A stretch of DNA of 64,000 bases from JAJEFO01 sp009843725 (GTDB taxonomy: Bacteria; Pseudomonadota; Alphaproteobacteria; Rhodobacterales; Rhodobacteraceae). The stretch's first letter is position 1. Each line of letters begins with the position of its first letter. This document shows positions 9,654 to 19,180 of the stretch, piece after piece. The DNA lies in contig CBDEUJ010000005.1 in the NCBI GenBank assembly GCA_965243215.1, positions 806,001 to 870,000 of the forward strand, in the 5' to 3' direction. Made by a program: the position numbers and the translations under genes. The notes beneath the pieces were generated by a model. That model ran no database searches. It was not told the origin of the DNA and saw only the letters and a program-made list of their open reading frames with translations.

Positions 9654-11519
9654 TCAGATCTGGGTTTCGCTGTATCTGCGCTGTACCGCCTCGCACCAAT
9701 TGCCGACATTCCAGTCGCCGTAGGCGCCCATGCCGCCCAAAGGATCCGATCCATAATACACCGGCACATGGACCAGGCTAAGGCCGGGATGGGCATGCGC
9801 CCTGCCCAGCGCCATCTCAAGACTGTCCTGATCGTGCCCGCCCGACAGGGCGAGCACGCCCGTCACGCTTGAAGCCATGCGCACATAATCCACGATTACG
9901 GCGTCATTCGTGCGGAACTCGGCGCCATATTGAGCGCGTTGCAGGCCGCTGATGGCCGCCATCCGGCGATTGTCCAGAAGCAGGATCGTGCCATGCACGC
10001 CGTGCGCCACCCCGTCGACCAGGATCTGCGGATTCATCATGAACGAACCATCGCCGGTGAACGCGATCGCGTATCGTCCCTCGTCGGCAAGGGCGCCGGA
10101 CAGGAGCGCCGAAACCGCGAATCCCATGTAGGAGGCGCCGGATTCGGTAACGCTTTGGCCGGGCGCGTCATCCTCCACGACCTGGAAACCGTTGGCCTGC
10201 ACGTCACCGGCGTCGAACAGCTTGATGGCGCCATGACGGTTGGCGAACCGGTCCGCGACACGAATCGCCTGCGGTTGGGTGAGAACTGGGTGTTGCCAGA
10301 CGTCGTCATGCAACGGGCCGGCGTCGAACCGCTCCTGCTTGAAGCTCTTCCATTCCGCTTTCCTTGAATTGCAGACCGCAAGCCACGCGTCCTTTTCCTC
10401 AGACATTGGCGCGAGGCGATGCGACAGCATTTCAAGAACGGCCGCGGCGTCGCCCTGCAGCGCAAGGGTTCGGTTGTAATGCTGAACGTCCCCGGCATCG
10501 GCGTTGATGTTGATCACTTGACGGGCACTTGGCCAGCCGATGCCCGAGCAGTCGCTCTGGCAGACGGCCCGGCTGCCCACGAATATCGCGAGATCCGCTT
10601 CGCGCATCGCGAAGTTGCCGCTGATCGATCCCTTGGTGCCGCCCACATGCATGTTCTGGGGATGGTCATCGGGCAGAACCCCGGTCGTGCCCGGCGACAG
10701 CACCACCGCGGCACCCGCCGCTTCCGCGAACCTGCGAAGCTGGCGGGCCGCTCCCAAGCTGCCGCCCCCGGCCTTGACCGCGACGCGCGGGCAGCTGGAG
10801 ATCAGGGCCGCCGCCCGGTCGACAAGGTCGGTGTCCACCGGTGCAAGCGGCGCAAACCGTGGGCGCGTCGGGAGGGCGTCCAACCGGACAAGGACTTCGG
10901 CAGGCTGCACGTTCAGTGGCAGGTTCAGAAAGAAGGGCCCCGCTTTCGTTGGGTGGAACACGGCAACGGCGCCCTTCCGCAGGGCGTCCCGCACGGCACC
11001 GGGAGCATGTAACGTGTAGGTGCCGCCCATTGCGGCGGTCAGACGTCCGAAGAGTCCCTGTTCGGGCCTTGGAATCTGCTGCATGTTGTAGCCTTCGCCG
11101 TGCGTGGTCTCGTCGCCGTACAGGTGATAGATGCCAACTCCGTTCGAGGCTGCGGCCAGCGAGCCTGCCAATGCCTGCAATGCTCCCGGCCCTATCGAAG
11201 TCACCACGGCACAGGGTTCGCCATAGATCAGGCGCAACGCCGTTCCCGCGTGGGACATCTCCACCTCGTTGCGAAACTGATGGCAGCGCACAAGCCCGGC
11301 GGCTTCGTAGACGCGCAGTGTCTCCCCCAGTTCGGTTGATCCGTGACCGAAGATCACGAGGTATTTCGACACGCCCTGTCGCAGCAGGCCCAGCACAAGC
11401 GCCTCGGTCAAGGGAAGCCTGACCGGCTCTTCGGACTCGTATCCGTCCAGCGCGGCGTCCAGCCCGCCCTTGCCCGCAAACCAGGCCGCGCGTTCCGCAC
11501 GAGTCGTCGGGATGGTCAT
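9654..11519 (-). CDS. ThDP-dependent enzyme, IolD/acetolactate-synthase-like
   Basis: Predicted 621 aa. The N-terminal Pyr domain has the IolD-like IFGHGSTELGETL segment and the activating Glu in RNEVEMSHAG. A central TPP-enzyme M domain follows, then a C-terminal PP domain with GDGSFMMNP and a downstream LLLDN, the Mg-ThDP motif. Length and the IFGHG element fit 3D-(3,5/4)-trihydroxycyclohexane-1,2-dione hydrolase (IolD, myo-inositol breakdown) better than classical acetolactate synthase. Its start overlaps the stop of the Gfo/Idh gene (ATGA), and it is last in the iclR-dehydrogenase-ThDP unit beside a sugar ABC importer. A cyclitol- or keto-sugar-cleaving role is inferred; other iol genes are not visible. 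Confidence 0.8.
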   Translation of the reverse strand: MTIPTTRAERAAWFAGKGGLDAALDGYESEEPVRLPLTEALVLGLLRQGVSKYLVIFGHGSTELGETLRVYEAAGLVRCHQFRNEVEMSHAGTALRLIYGEPCAVVTSIGPGALQALAGSLAAASNGVGIYHLYGDETTHGEGYNMQQIPRPEQGLFGRLTAAMGGTYTLHAPGAVRDALRKGAVAVFHPTKAGPFFLNLPLNVQPAEVLVRLDALPTRPRFAPLAPVDTDLVDRAAALISSCPRVAVKAGGGSLGAARQLRRFAEAAGAAVVLSPGTTGVLPDDHPQNMHVGGTKGSISGNFAMREADLAIFVGSRAVCQSDCSGIGWPSARQVININADAGDVQHYNRTLALQGDAAAVLEMLSHRLAPMSEEKDAWLAVCNSRKAEWKSFKQERFDAGPLHDDVWQHPVLTQPQAIRVADRFANRHGAIKLFDAGDVQANGFQVVEDDAPGQSVTESGASYMGFAVSALLSGALADEGRYAIAFTGDGSFMMNPQILVDGVAHGVHGTILLLDNRRMAAISGLQRAQYGAEFRTNDAVIVDYVRMASSVTGVLALSGGHDQDSLEMALGRAHAHPGLSLVHVPVYYGSDPLGGMGAYGDWNVGNWCEAVQRRYSETQI

Positions 11520-12598
11520 TCGTCATCCTCCCCCAGGGGCACCGCTTTCCCGATTCGCGCCGATTCCTCGGCCGCAAGCGCGAAACGAAGCACCGTTCGG
11601 GCCTGACGGGGAGTAAGCACGGGTTCGCCGCCTTCCTGCAGAACGCGCAGGAAGTGCCGGGTCGACTGCACGAAGCCTTGCTCCCAGCCGATGTCGACGT
11701 CAGTGAATTCGGTGACAGCGCCGTCGCGGTACATCGCGACGGGTGGCGGCCTGCCAATCTGGCCATGCCCGCAGTTGATCCACAACACGCCATGAGTCCC
11801 GGTAATCTCGACGCGGTCATCCTGGGCATAGTGAAGCGACGTGATTTCGAGTTCTGGAGAATGCACAACCTCAAGGTTTCCGATCCGGTTGCCGGGAAAC
11901 CGGAAGGACACGATGGACGGCGCGTCAAGATGGCCGCCTTCGGGCCGTTCGGTCTGGTGAATGAACGCGTGCACCTCGCTCGGCGCCCCCATGAAGTGCC
12001 ATGCCAGCGCGAACTTGTGATGCCCGTCGTCGAACACGAGCGGCCCCCCGCCGGATCGGCTCCTGTCCTGCCGCCAGGCGTCGGCCTCCTCCGGAACGGC
12101 CCAGGCGGTGCGGCTCCTGCCCGGGTTGGACTTGAGGCGGATCGACAGCGGCTCTCCGACGGCGCCCTCCTCGATCAAGGCGCGCGCCTTCATGACCGGA
12201 GGGTGGAAAATGAAGTTCTCGAACACCTTGAAGGGCCGCCCGGATGCCTCCGCCGCGGCGACAAGCCTGTCCGCTTCCTCGACGGAGATGCACATCGGCT
12301 TCTGCAGCGAGACGATCTTCCCGGCATTGATCGCTTTCAACGCCGCCTGCAGATGCAGATGGTGCGGCAGAAGCAGCTCCACCAGGTCGACGTCGTCCCT
12401 TGCCAGCAGCCGATCCAGGTCGTCATCGATGTGGACTTCGCCGCAACCCCACGCACGCGCCCGCTCTCTCGCCAGGTCTGGGTTCCGGTCGCAGAGCGCG
12501 GTGATCCGCGCCGCCGGGTTCTGCAGGTACTCGATGGCGTGCAGGTCGGATATGCGGCCGGTCCCGACGAGGGCGACCCGGAGAGGCTTGCCTGCCAT
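11516..12598 (-). CDS. Gfo/Idh/MocA-family oxidoreductase
   Basis: Predicted 360 aa, normal for the family. The N-terminal Rossmann fold shows VALVGTGRISDLHAIEYL. The SLQKPMC segment near residue 98 is the family's E/Q-K-P motif, whose Lys is catalytic. The C-terminal alpha/beta domain includes the DDGHHKFALAWHFMG stretch. These enzymes oxidise or reduce sugars, cyclitols or their derivatives with NAD(P). It lies 2 bp from iclR upstream and overlaps the ThDP gene downstream, so all three are probably co-transcribed. Substrate is unknown; inositol-type cyclitols are a reasonable guess from the IolD-like partner. Confidence 0.88.
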   Translation of the reverse strand: MAGKPLRVALVGTGRISDLHAIEYLQNPAARITALCDRNPDLARERARAWGCGEVHIDDDLDRLLARDDVDLVELLLPHHLHLQAALKAINAGKIVSLQKPMCISVEEADRLVAAAEASGRPFKVFENFIFHPPVMKARALIEEGAVGEPLSIRLKSNPGRSRTAWAVPEEADAWRQDRSRSGGGPLVFDDGHHKFALAWHFMGAPSEVHAFIHQTERPEGGHLDAPSIVSFRFPGNRIGNLEVVHSPELEITSLHYAQDDRVEITGTHGVLWINCGHGQIGRPPPVAMYRDGAVTEFTDVDIGWEQGFVQSTRHFLRVLQEGGEPVLTPRQARTVLRFALAAEESARIGKAVPLGEDDE

Positions 12599-12600
12599 GG

Positions 12601-13335
12601 TCAGGGCCTGTCCTTCAGGAACGGATTCCCGGCCTTGCGCACCAGCTGGCCCAGTTCCACCAAGCGCGAATCCCCGATGCGCACCGACGGGCCGGAAATT
12701 CCCAGCGCGGCAATCATCCTGTCCCTGGAATCGAAGACCGGCCGCGCGACGCAGCGGATTCCCTCGGCGAATTCACCGTCGTCCACGGCGAATCCGCGGA
12801 CGCGCGCCTGTTCGAGATCTCCATTCAGCACATGGCGATCGACAATTGTCTGGGCGGTATGGGACGGCAGCGCATTGGGGATTTCCGCGCCGCCAAACGC
12901 GAGAAACGCCTTGCCAAGCGCCGTGCAGTGCAAGGGCGCGAGCGAACCGATCGGATGGTCGACCTTGAGCGGGAGCGTTGAATCGACCTTGTCGACGTAC
13001 CAGACTCGCTCGTCCACCAGAACGGCGAGATGGGCACATTCTCCGGTCACCTCGACCAGCCGCTGCAGAATCGGCCGACAGAGCTCCTTGCAGGCGACGA
13101 CCTCGCTCAGACTATGCCCTTCCTTTCGGGACTCCGGATCACGCACCGCACGGTAGCGCCGCGATTCGTCCTGCACGGCGTATCCGGCCGCGACAAGGGA
13201 CTTCAGAATGTGGGAGGCGTTGGATTTCTCGATGCCAAGCTCCTCCGCGATCCTGGTGAGCCGCATCGGTTCGGTCGACGCGGTGAGAATGTCGAGCGCC
13301 TTGAGGCCCCGCATCAAGGATTGCAGCAGTCGCAC
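12601..13335 (-). CDS. IclR-family transcriptional regulator
   Basis: Predicted 244 aa from a GTG at 13335 with a GGAAGG-type site upstream. The N-terminal winged helix (ALDILTASTEPMRLTRIAEE, then SNASHILKSLVAAGYAV) and the C-terminal effector domain (HLAVLVDERVWYVDKVDST, GSLAPLHCTALGKAFLA) are both complete. It heads the leftward catabolic unit and is divergent from the ABC importer, so it probably controls both from the 13336-13564 intergenic region. Effector unknown, likely the transported compound or its first metabolite. Confidence 0.92.
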   Translation of the reverse strand: MRLLQSLMRGLKALDILTASTEPMRLTRIAEELGIEKSNASHILKSLVAAGYAVQDESRRYRAVRDPESRKEGHSLSEVVACKELCRPILQRLVEVTGECAHLAVLVDERVWYVDKVDSTLPLKVDHPIGSLAPLHCTALGKAFLAFGGAEIPNALPSHTAQTIVDRHVLNGDLEQARVRGFAVDDGEFAEGIRCVARPVFDSRDRMIAALGISGPSVRIGDSRLVELGQLVRKAGNPFLKDRP

Positions 13336-13406
13336 GGTTCACCTTCCAGTCCGAACAGGGCTCTCCCCGGTACAAGTTTGCACATAACGCACGATTTGTT
13401 CAACAT

Positions 13407-13420
13407 AGGAAAACTTTTCT
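13407..13420. promoter_or_regulatory. Candidate IclR-type operator
   Basis: AGGAAAACTTTTCT in the iclR/ABC divergent region contains a perfect 11-bp palindrome at 13409-13419 and resembles the GGAAA-n-TTTCC core of known IclR boxes. A second inverted pair, GGACAAGT at 13421-13428 and ACTTGTCC at 13506-13513, spans the presumed importer promoter. Confidence 0.45.
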
Positions 13421-13564
13421 GGACAAGTCCCGTTTCCCCTTCAAAAAGCCAGAATTTCTTGCCGTATGCAATCCATTTTGTTGACCTAGGGAGAAAAGCC
13501 TGCATACTTGTCCGCGCACCGCACCGGGTGCGTAGCCCCAAGAAACGGGAGGGAGAACAATCTC

Positions 13565-14836
13565 ATGACCTGCATTTTGCGCCGGGGATTTCTCGGCACC
13601 GCCATCGCCGCGCCGCTTGTGACCGCTGCCACTCTGGCATTCGCCGACGGCCACGAGGTGACCATCAGCCACTACTTCACCGGAGAACTTGGCCTCAAGG
13701 CGTTCCAGGAGCAGATCGACCGCTTCGAGGCGGCCTCTGACTACGCCCTCAAGGACAGCCCCGTCGGACATGAGGACTTCAAGACCGACATTCTGGTTCG
13801 GGCATCGGGCAACAGCCTGCCGGACGTCTTCAGCTACTGGGCCGGCGCGCGCGTTCAGTTCATCGTGGATTCCAACGCGCTTCATCCGATCGACGACATG
13901 TGGGACTCCGCCGGTCTCGACAGCGTTGTTGCGAAGTCCGTCGCCGACAGCGCCACGATGTACAACGGCAACCGCTATCTCGTGCCGTTCAACTATCACT
14001 ATTCTGGCGTCTTCTATAACAAGGCCGTCCTCGCCGATGCGGGGATCGATGAACTGCCGACGGACTGGGAAGGCTTCGTCGCGCTGTGCGAGAAGCTGAG
14101 CGCCCATGGCGTCACGCCGATCGCGCTTGGCTCCATGAACCGCTGGCCCGCTCAGTTCTGGTTCGACTACCTCCTGCTGCGGACCGCCGGGCCGGACTAC
14201 CGTGCGCGGCTTATGGCAGGCGACGCGTCCTACGACGACCCCGAGGTCCACACCGCCATGGGAATGTGGAAAGACCTCGTGGACGCCGGCCATTTCGCCG
14301 AAAACGCCAATGCCGATTCCTGGACCGACGCATCCGACAAGGTCGCTCGCGGGGATGCTGCCATGACGCTCATGGGAACCTGGATAACCGGATACTGGAA
14401 CGGCCTGGGTCTGGTGCCAGGAGAGGACTACGACTTCTTCCCGTTCCCAGGCATCTCGGAAGGCGTGGCCGAGGCCTCGGTCGGGCCTGTCGACGGACTG
14501 GTCATGGCGGCCAACGCCGCAAACGTGGACGGCGCCAAGGCCTTCCTCGAATACATGGTGTCGAACACCGACGTGCAGGCCGCCTGGAGCAAGGCGCAGG
14601 GCGCGCTCTCGGCGAATGTCAATGTCGATCCGTCCAACTACAATTCCGTGATGCTGAAGGCTTTCGAGACGGTTGCGGCATCCGAGGTCTTCGCCTTCAA
14701 CTACGATCTGGCAACGCCGCCGCCCGTCGCGGAGGTCGGACTTTCAATGTTCTCGCGTTTCATGGATGATCCGTCCAAGCTGGACGAAATCCTGGCGCAG
14801 GCGGCCACGGACGCCTCATCGGCTTTCGAGCAGTGA
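13565..14836 (+). CDS. Sugar ABC transporter substrate-binding protein (CUT1)
   Basis: Predicted 423 aa. An arginine-containing signal peptide (ILRRGFLGTAIAAPLVTAAT) ends near ATLAFADGHE, so export is expected. The mature protein has the family-1 extracellular solute-binding fold, with DVFSYWAGARVQFIVDSNAL early and the GDAAMTLMGTWITGYW hinge segment. A strong GGGAGGGAG site precedes the ATG. First gene of a four-gene importer operon; it delivers an oligosaccharide, sugar alcohol or cyclitol to the permeases. The ligand cannot be named from sequence. Confidence 0.9.
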   Translation: MTCILRRGFLGTAIAAPLVTAATLAFADGHEVTISHYFTGELGLKAFQEQIDRFEAASDYALKDSPVGHEDFKTDILVRASGNSLPDVFSYWAGARVQFIVDSNALHPIDDMWDSAGLDSVVAKSVADSATMYNGNRYLVPFNYHYSGVFYNKAVLADAGIDELPTDWEGFVALCEKLSAHGVTPIALGSMNRWPAQFWFDYLLLRTAGPDYRARLMAGDASYDDPEVHTAMGMWKDLVDAGHFAENANADSWTDASDKVARGDAAMTLMGTWITGYWNGLGLVPGEDYDFFPFPGISEGVAEASVGPVDGLVMAANAANVDGAKAFLEYMVSNTDVQAAWSKAQGALSANVNVDPSNYNSVMLKAFETVAASEVFAFNYDLATPPPVAEVGLSMFSRFMDDPSKLDEILAQAATDASSAFEQ

Positions 14837-14891
14837 CCGACATGCGCCGGGCGGAACGGCATCCCGCCCGGCGCACTGACCGGAGATGTCG

Positions 14892-15773
14892 ATGGAGTCA
14901 CAGAACCGTCTCTGGCGGGTCCTGCTGCTTGCGCTGCCGATCCTCGTGTTTTCGGTTCTGGTGATCTGGCCGCTTCTGAGCTCGTTCTACTACAGCTTCA
15001 CGAACTGGAACGGATTCAACCGCGACTACGAGTTCCTTGGCCTGCGGAACTTCGCCAGGATCTGGACTGACCGACTGTTCTTCAACGCCATCGTCAACAC
15101 CACCATCTGGATGGCGGCAGCGCTGGTCCTGCCGACGCTGACCGGTCTGTTCCTGGCACTGCTTCTTGATCGGCAGGTACGGGGCGCACGGATTTTCAAG
15201 ACCGTGTTCTACCTGCCCATCTGCCTCTCCGCCATCGTCGTGGGCCAGATCTGGATCTGGATCTACCAGCCGGACTGGGGCCTGCTGAACACCTTCGTGA
15301 AGCTGGCGGGCAACCCGGACTTCAACTATGCTTGGCTCGCGCGGCCCGACAGCGCCCTCCTTGCCGTGATCGTCGCCTGGTCATGGCAGCAGACGGGACT
15401 TTCCATGGTCATCTACCTTGCCGGGCTCACCTCGATCCCCTCGGAAATGCTCGAAGTCTGCGAAATCGAAGGGGCCACCGCATGGCAGCGCATCCGGCGC
15501 GTCGTGATCCCGCTGCTGACCCCGTCCACGGTCGTCGTCGTGGCGCTCTCGATGATCAATTCGCTCAAGGGCTTCGACATACTCTACATCATGACCGGCG
15601 GAGGGCCGTTCAATTCCTCCGACACGCTGGCCATGCACATGTACAACGAAAGCTTCAAGAAATACCTGATGGGATACGGCAGCGCGATTTCGGTGGTGCT
15701 CTTCCTGATCGCGCTCACCGTCATCGGCGTCTATTTCCGGCAGCTCAGGAAAGTGGACGAGATCTATGGCTGA
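14892..15773 (+). CDS. Sugar ABC transporter permease 1 (MalF-like)
   Basis: Predicted 293 aa from the ATG at 14892, which is well spaced from GGAG; an ATG two codons earlier is too close to it. Six membrane segments are expected. The cytoplasmic EAA loop (LEVCEIEGATAWQRIRRVVI) that contacts the ATPase is present near residue 190. It overlaps the next permease gene by 8 bp and forms the inner-membrane pore with it. Confidence 0.92.
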   Translation: MESQNRLWRVLLLALPILVFSVLVIWPLLSSFYYSFTNWNGFNRDYEFLGLRNFARIWTDRLFFNAIVNTTIWMAAALVLPTLTGLFLALLLDRQVRGARIFKTVFYLPICLSAIVVGQIWIWIYQPDWGLLNTFVKLAGNPDFNYAWLARPDSALLAVIVAWSWQQTGLSMVIYLAGLTSIPSEMLEVCEIEGATAWQRIRRVVIPLLTPSTVVVVALSMINSLKGFDILYIMTGGGPFNSSDTLAMHMYNESFKKYLMGYGSAISVVLFLIALTVIGVYFRQLRKVDEIYG

Positions 15774-16620
15774 CGGCGCCGCGACGGCGCCGGCCCGGTT
15801 CAATCCATGGCCGGCGACCGTGTTCGTGGCGCTCTGCATCCTCGCGGCGCTGTTTCTCGCCCCGACGGCAGGCGTGCTCCTGTCCTCGGTGAAGACGACC
15901 CGCGCCATCGCGCTTGGAGATCTCTGGTCGGTTCCGGACCGGATATATCTCGAGAACTACGCCGAGGTGCTCTCCAACCCGGCGGTGCATCGATACTTCC
16001 TCAACACGCTCCTGGTCACGGTGCCGGCCACCTTCGCCTCCATCGCGCTCGGCGTGCTGGCGGGCCACGTGTTCGCCAAGCTGCCCTTCCGCGGCAGCAA
16101 CATCCTGTTTCTCATCGTGGTCTCGGGCATGTTCTTCCCGCCCCAGGTCATCCTGGTTCCCCTGTTCAGGCTCTTCAACGGGCTCGGACTGATCGACACG
16201 CTCTGGCCGATAATCCTGGTCCATACGGCGCTGGGAATCCCGATCTGCACGCTGCTGATGCGCAATTTCTTTGCCGCCGTGCCGAACGCGCTGCGGGAGG
16301 CGGCACTCATCGAGGGGGCCAACGAATGGCAGGTGCTGACGCGGGTCGCGCTGCCGCTCAGCCTTCCGGCGCTCGCGGTCCTGGCGACGCTTCAGTTCAC
16401 CTGGATCTGGAACGACTTCCTCTGGCCGTTGATCTTCACCCAGTCGGACGACAAGCGCACCATCATGATCGGCATCGTCAACCTGCGGGGACAGTACACG
16501 GTGGCCTGGGGCGTTCAGGGCGCACTGTCCCTGGTCGCGAGCCTTCCCACGCTCGTCATCTTCCTCTTCTTCCAGCGGTACTTCATCAAGGGAATGACCA
16601 TGGGCGCGATCAAGGGATAG
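15766..16620 (+). CDS. Sugar ABC transporter permease 2 (MalG-like)
   Basis: Predicted 284 aa with about six membrane segments and the EAA loop (LREAALIEGANEWQVLTRVA) near residue 180. Its ATG lies inside the end of the preceding permease gene, implying coupled translation and balanced subunit supply. The ATPase gene begins 4 bp downstream. Typical CUT1 arrangement of one binding protein, two different permeases and one ATPase. Confidence 0.92.
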   Translation: MADGAATAPARFNPWPATVFVALCILAALFLAPTAGVLLSSVKTTRAIALGDLWSVPDRIYLENYAEVLSNPAVHRYFLNTLLVTVPATFASIALGVLAGHVFAKLPFRGSNILFLIVVSGMFFPPQVILVPLFRLFNGLGLIDTLWPIILVHTALGIPICTLLMRNFFAAVPNALREAALIEGANEWQVLTRVALPLSLPALAVLATLQFTWIWNDFLWPLIFTQSDDKRTIMIGIVNLRGQYTVAWGVQGALSLVASLPTLVIFLFFQRYFIKGMTMGAIKG

Positions 16621-16623
16621 GGC

Positions 16624-17697
16624 ATGGCACGGGTAGAACTGAGAAACATCCGCAAGTCCTTCGGCGCGATCGAAGTGATCCGCGGCGTGGACCTGAGCAT
16701 CGAAAGAGGCGAGTTCGTGGTCTTCGTCGGTCCTTCCGGATGCGGCAAGTCCACCGTCCTGAGGCTGATTTCGGGGCTTGAGACGGTCTCCTCGGGGCAG
16801 ATCCTGTTTGACGGCCAGGACATGACCCGAACCGCCCCGTCCAAGCGCCAGCTCGCCATGGTGTTTCAGTCCTACGCGCTGTTTCCCCATCTGACAGTGG
16901 CCGAGAACATCGGTTTCGGCCTCAGCCTGGCGAAGACTCCGAAGACGGAAATCGCCCGCCGCGTTGCGGAGGTGGCGAAGACGCTGCAGCTCGATTCACT
17001 TCTCGACCGCATGCCCCGGCAGCTGTCCGGGGGGCAGCGCCAGCGGGTGGCCATCGGCCGTTCCATAATACGGAACCCGAAGGTCTTCCTCTTTGACGAG
17101 CCGCTTTCGAATCTCGACGCCGCGCTGCGTGTGAGCATGCGGCTGGAGATCGCGCGCCTGCACAGGGAACTGGGCGACGTGACGATGATCTACGTAACGC
17201 ATGACCAGATCGAGGCGATGACGCTGGCTGACCGGATCGTCGTGCTGAACGGCGGGCGAATCGAGCAGGTTGGAACGCCGATGGAAGTCTACGAGAACCC
17301 GGCGAACACCTTTGTCGCGGGCTTCGTGGGAGCGCCTGCGATGAACTTCATCCGCTGCAGCGTCGACGTGGATGGCGTTGCGCGGTTTGGACCGGCCAGC
17401 GTCTGCCCGATCCGGTCACACGATGTCTCCGGCGACGCCTTGCTTGGCATCCGGCCGGAGCACCTGGCCCTGGTCGATTCCAGCCAGGGCACGTTCGACG
17501 CCGAAGTCGAACTGGTCGAGCGGCTGGGCGCCGAAAGCCTTGTCTACCTGCGCGCTCCGTTTCTCGAGAAGCCGATCACGGTACGTACCGGCGGCGCACT
17601 CGGCTTGGGCGAACGGCAAGCGGTCGGCGTGCAGGTCGACCTGACGAACCTTCACGTCTTCTCGCCCTCGAGCCCGACACTCAAGCAGGACCCCTGA
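16624..17697 (+). CDS. Sugar ABC transporter ATP-binding protein (MalK/UgpC-like)
   Basis: Predicted 357 aa, the usual length for CUT1 ATPases. Walker A GPSGCGKST near residue 38, Q-loop VFQSYALFPH, signature LSGGQRQRVAIGRS near 135, Walker B VFLFDEPLSNLD and switch His in IYVTHDQ are all intact. The C-terminal ~120 residues form the MOP/TOBE-type regulatory domain (LLGIRPEHL). Last gene of the importer operon. Confidence 0.95.
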   Translation: MARVELRNIRKSFGAIEVIRGVDLSIERGEFVVFVGPSGCGKSTVLRLISGLETVSSGQILFDGQDMTRTAPSKRQLAMVFQSYALFPHLTVAENIGFGLSLAKTPKTEIARRVAEVAKTLQLDSLLDRMPRQLSGGQRQRVAIGRSIIRNPKVFLFDEPLSNLDAALRVSMRLEIARLHRELGDVTMIYVTHDQIEAMTLADRIVVLNGGRIEQVGTPMEVYENPANTFVAGFVGAPAMNFIRCSVDVDGVARFGPASVCPIRSHDVSGDALLGIRPEHLALVDSSQGTFDAEVELVERLGAESLVYLRAPFLEKPITVRTGGALGLGERQAVGVQVDLTNLHVFSPSSPTLKQDP

Positions 17698-17705
17698 GCT
17701 GCCTT

Positions 17706-17724
17706 CGCCGCCACGCCGGCGGCG
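17706..17724 (+). terminator. GC hairpin after the ABC operon
   Basis: A perfect 7-bp stem (17706-17712 with 17718-17724) and 5-nt loop start 9 bp after the ATPase stop codon. There is no strong T-tract, so termination efficiency is uncertain. Confidence 0.4.
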
Positions 17725-17881
17725 GAGCTGCAGCGAAGACAGGCCTTTGTCTTGGCTTCCGGGGCATACAGCGGGCCAGCACAATCCAACGGAAGGCGCG
17801 GCAGGGGCCCTGCAGCGACGCGTTCAGTCCCGACAGCGAAAGGCACCCTTGACCGTCATAGCTTCAAACTGAATCAATACA

Positions 17882-19180
17882 CTAGGTCATGTGCAGCCGA
17901 AGTGTCTTCTTGACATGATCTTGAAGCGGCTTTGGAATGGCCAGGTCATTCGCCAACTTCCCCCAGCCGGAGAACGCGTCCTGCGTCCGCTCAAGCACCT
18001 GCACTTCGCGCCCTCTTGGCAGACCGACATACTCAGCAATGTGCTTGAGATCTGCGCACGTGAACCCTGACGTCTTTCCATTGATGCTCAGCTGGTGAAA
18101 CCTCGTAAACGCACTGCCCTCGGCGTGACACAGATCGTAGGCAGGGCTCAGAAACCAGTCGCCGTTTCGGTCCATCATGAAGCCAAAGTTCTTGACGTGA
18201 TCGTCCTGATTGCACCCGACGATGTTGAAGACGACGCGACGGAACTGCTCTTCCAACTCGGCCTTAGGCATGCCGAGCTCCTTCATCAGCATGAAGAGCT
18301 GCTCGTATGAGTATGCTCCGCTTTCGTAGTAGTCGTAATGTGCGAGTGCCGCGAACGTCTGAACGAACTTCCTGCCACCCTGATCGTCGCGATCGAATCG
18401 GCGGGTCATGAAATGGTTGCGACCGTTCTCGCTGAAGATGCGGCTCTCCATCATGTTGATGCCACAGGCCTTGGCCATTTCATGATAGCTGTATTCAAGG
18501 AGCCCGTATCCCATCGGGTCGGCAACGCCCCAGTCGCCGCTGAACTCCACCCCGTCGAATTTGATGAGCCAATGCTCAAACCCTTTGGGCAAGTCGATCT
18601 GCCCGGAGCGAACATGCCTGGTTTCGGGGTTGAACGCGATGACCGCCTTGGCGCGCGCACCGCCGGCTGACGTACCGACACTCAGAATGTCGAGAAGAGC
18701 GTCTTCCCCACCCGCCTCTTCAAGCTTTGTGTCGAGCGTTTCCTTGCTGGCGAACGCCATGGAAGCGAGTTGGGTAAGCTGTTCGATTTCGAGTTGTTTG
18801 TCGTCCGGCATGTCTGGGCGTTGCGGCGGCTCAAATTCGAGCGCGCCCATACCTCGCCGACCCGTGTAGCAAAGCCTGTCGACGGCGTTGAAGTCTTCCG
18901 GCTTGCGCCCCGTCTGCGCCAACCAAACATCAATAAGGCGTTGTCCATACTTGTCTGGCAAACTGTCAGCGATCAGGCCTGGCATCCCATGAAACGAGCG
19001 CGGGTGCAGGTCTTGGAACTGATGAATTTGGCCCGGACGCACTGGCATCTGTATCGGCGCAGGTTCGACTGCAAGATCGGCGAAGCCGGGGTCGTACTCG
19101 AAGCGGGCATGTCGCTCGCCGGCATCCATTGCGACATAACCAATGGTCGTCCCCCACAGCCTGACGGTCGCTGTGCTCAT
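17882..19180 (-). CDS. hipA: HipA-family serine/threonine kinase toxin
   Basis: Predicted 432 aa. The start ATG overlaps the hipB stop (TGATG). HipA N-terminal domain (residues 1-~110, with LADSLPDKYGQRLID) and kinase C-terminal domain are present. Visible kinase elements are the SVGTSAGGARAKA ATP-binding loop near 165, the catalytic segment NQDDHVKNFGFM and the metal-binding LSPAYDLC. Known HipA toxins phosphorylate glutamyl-tRNA synthetase or related targets and cause persistence. All visible motifs are intact, so the module is probably functional. Confidence 0.92.
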   Translation of the reverse strand: MSTATVRLWGTTIGYVAMDAGERHARFEYDPGFADLAVEPAPIQMPVRPGQIHQFQDLHPRSFHGMPGLIADSLPDKYGQRLIDVWLAQTGRKPEDFNAVDRLCYTGRRGMGALEFEPPQRPDMPDDKQLEIEQLTQLASMAFASKETLDTKLEEAGGEDALLDILSVGTSAGGARAKAVIAFNPETRHVRSGQIDLPKGFEHWLIKFDGVEFSGDWGVADPMGYGLLEYSYHEMAKACGINMMESRIFSENGRNHFMTRRFDRDDQGGRKFVQTFAALAHYDYYESGAYSYEQLFMLMKELGMPKAELEEQFRRVVFNIVGCNQDDHVKNFGFMMDRNGDWFLSPAYDLCHAEGSAFTRFHQLSINGKTSGFTCADLKHIAEYVGLPRGREVQVLERTQDAFSGWGKLANDLAIPKPLQDHVKKTLRLHMT

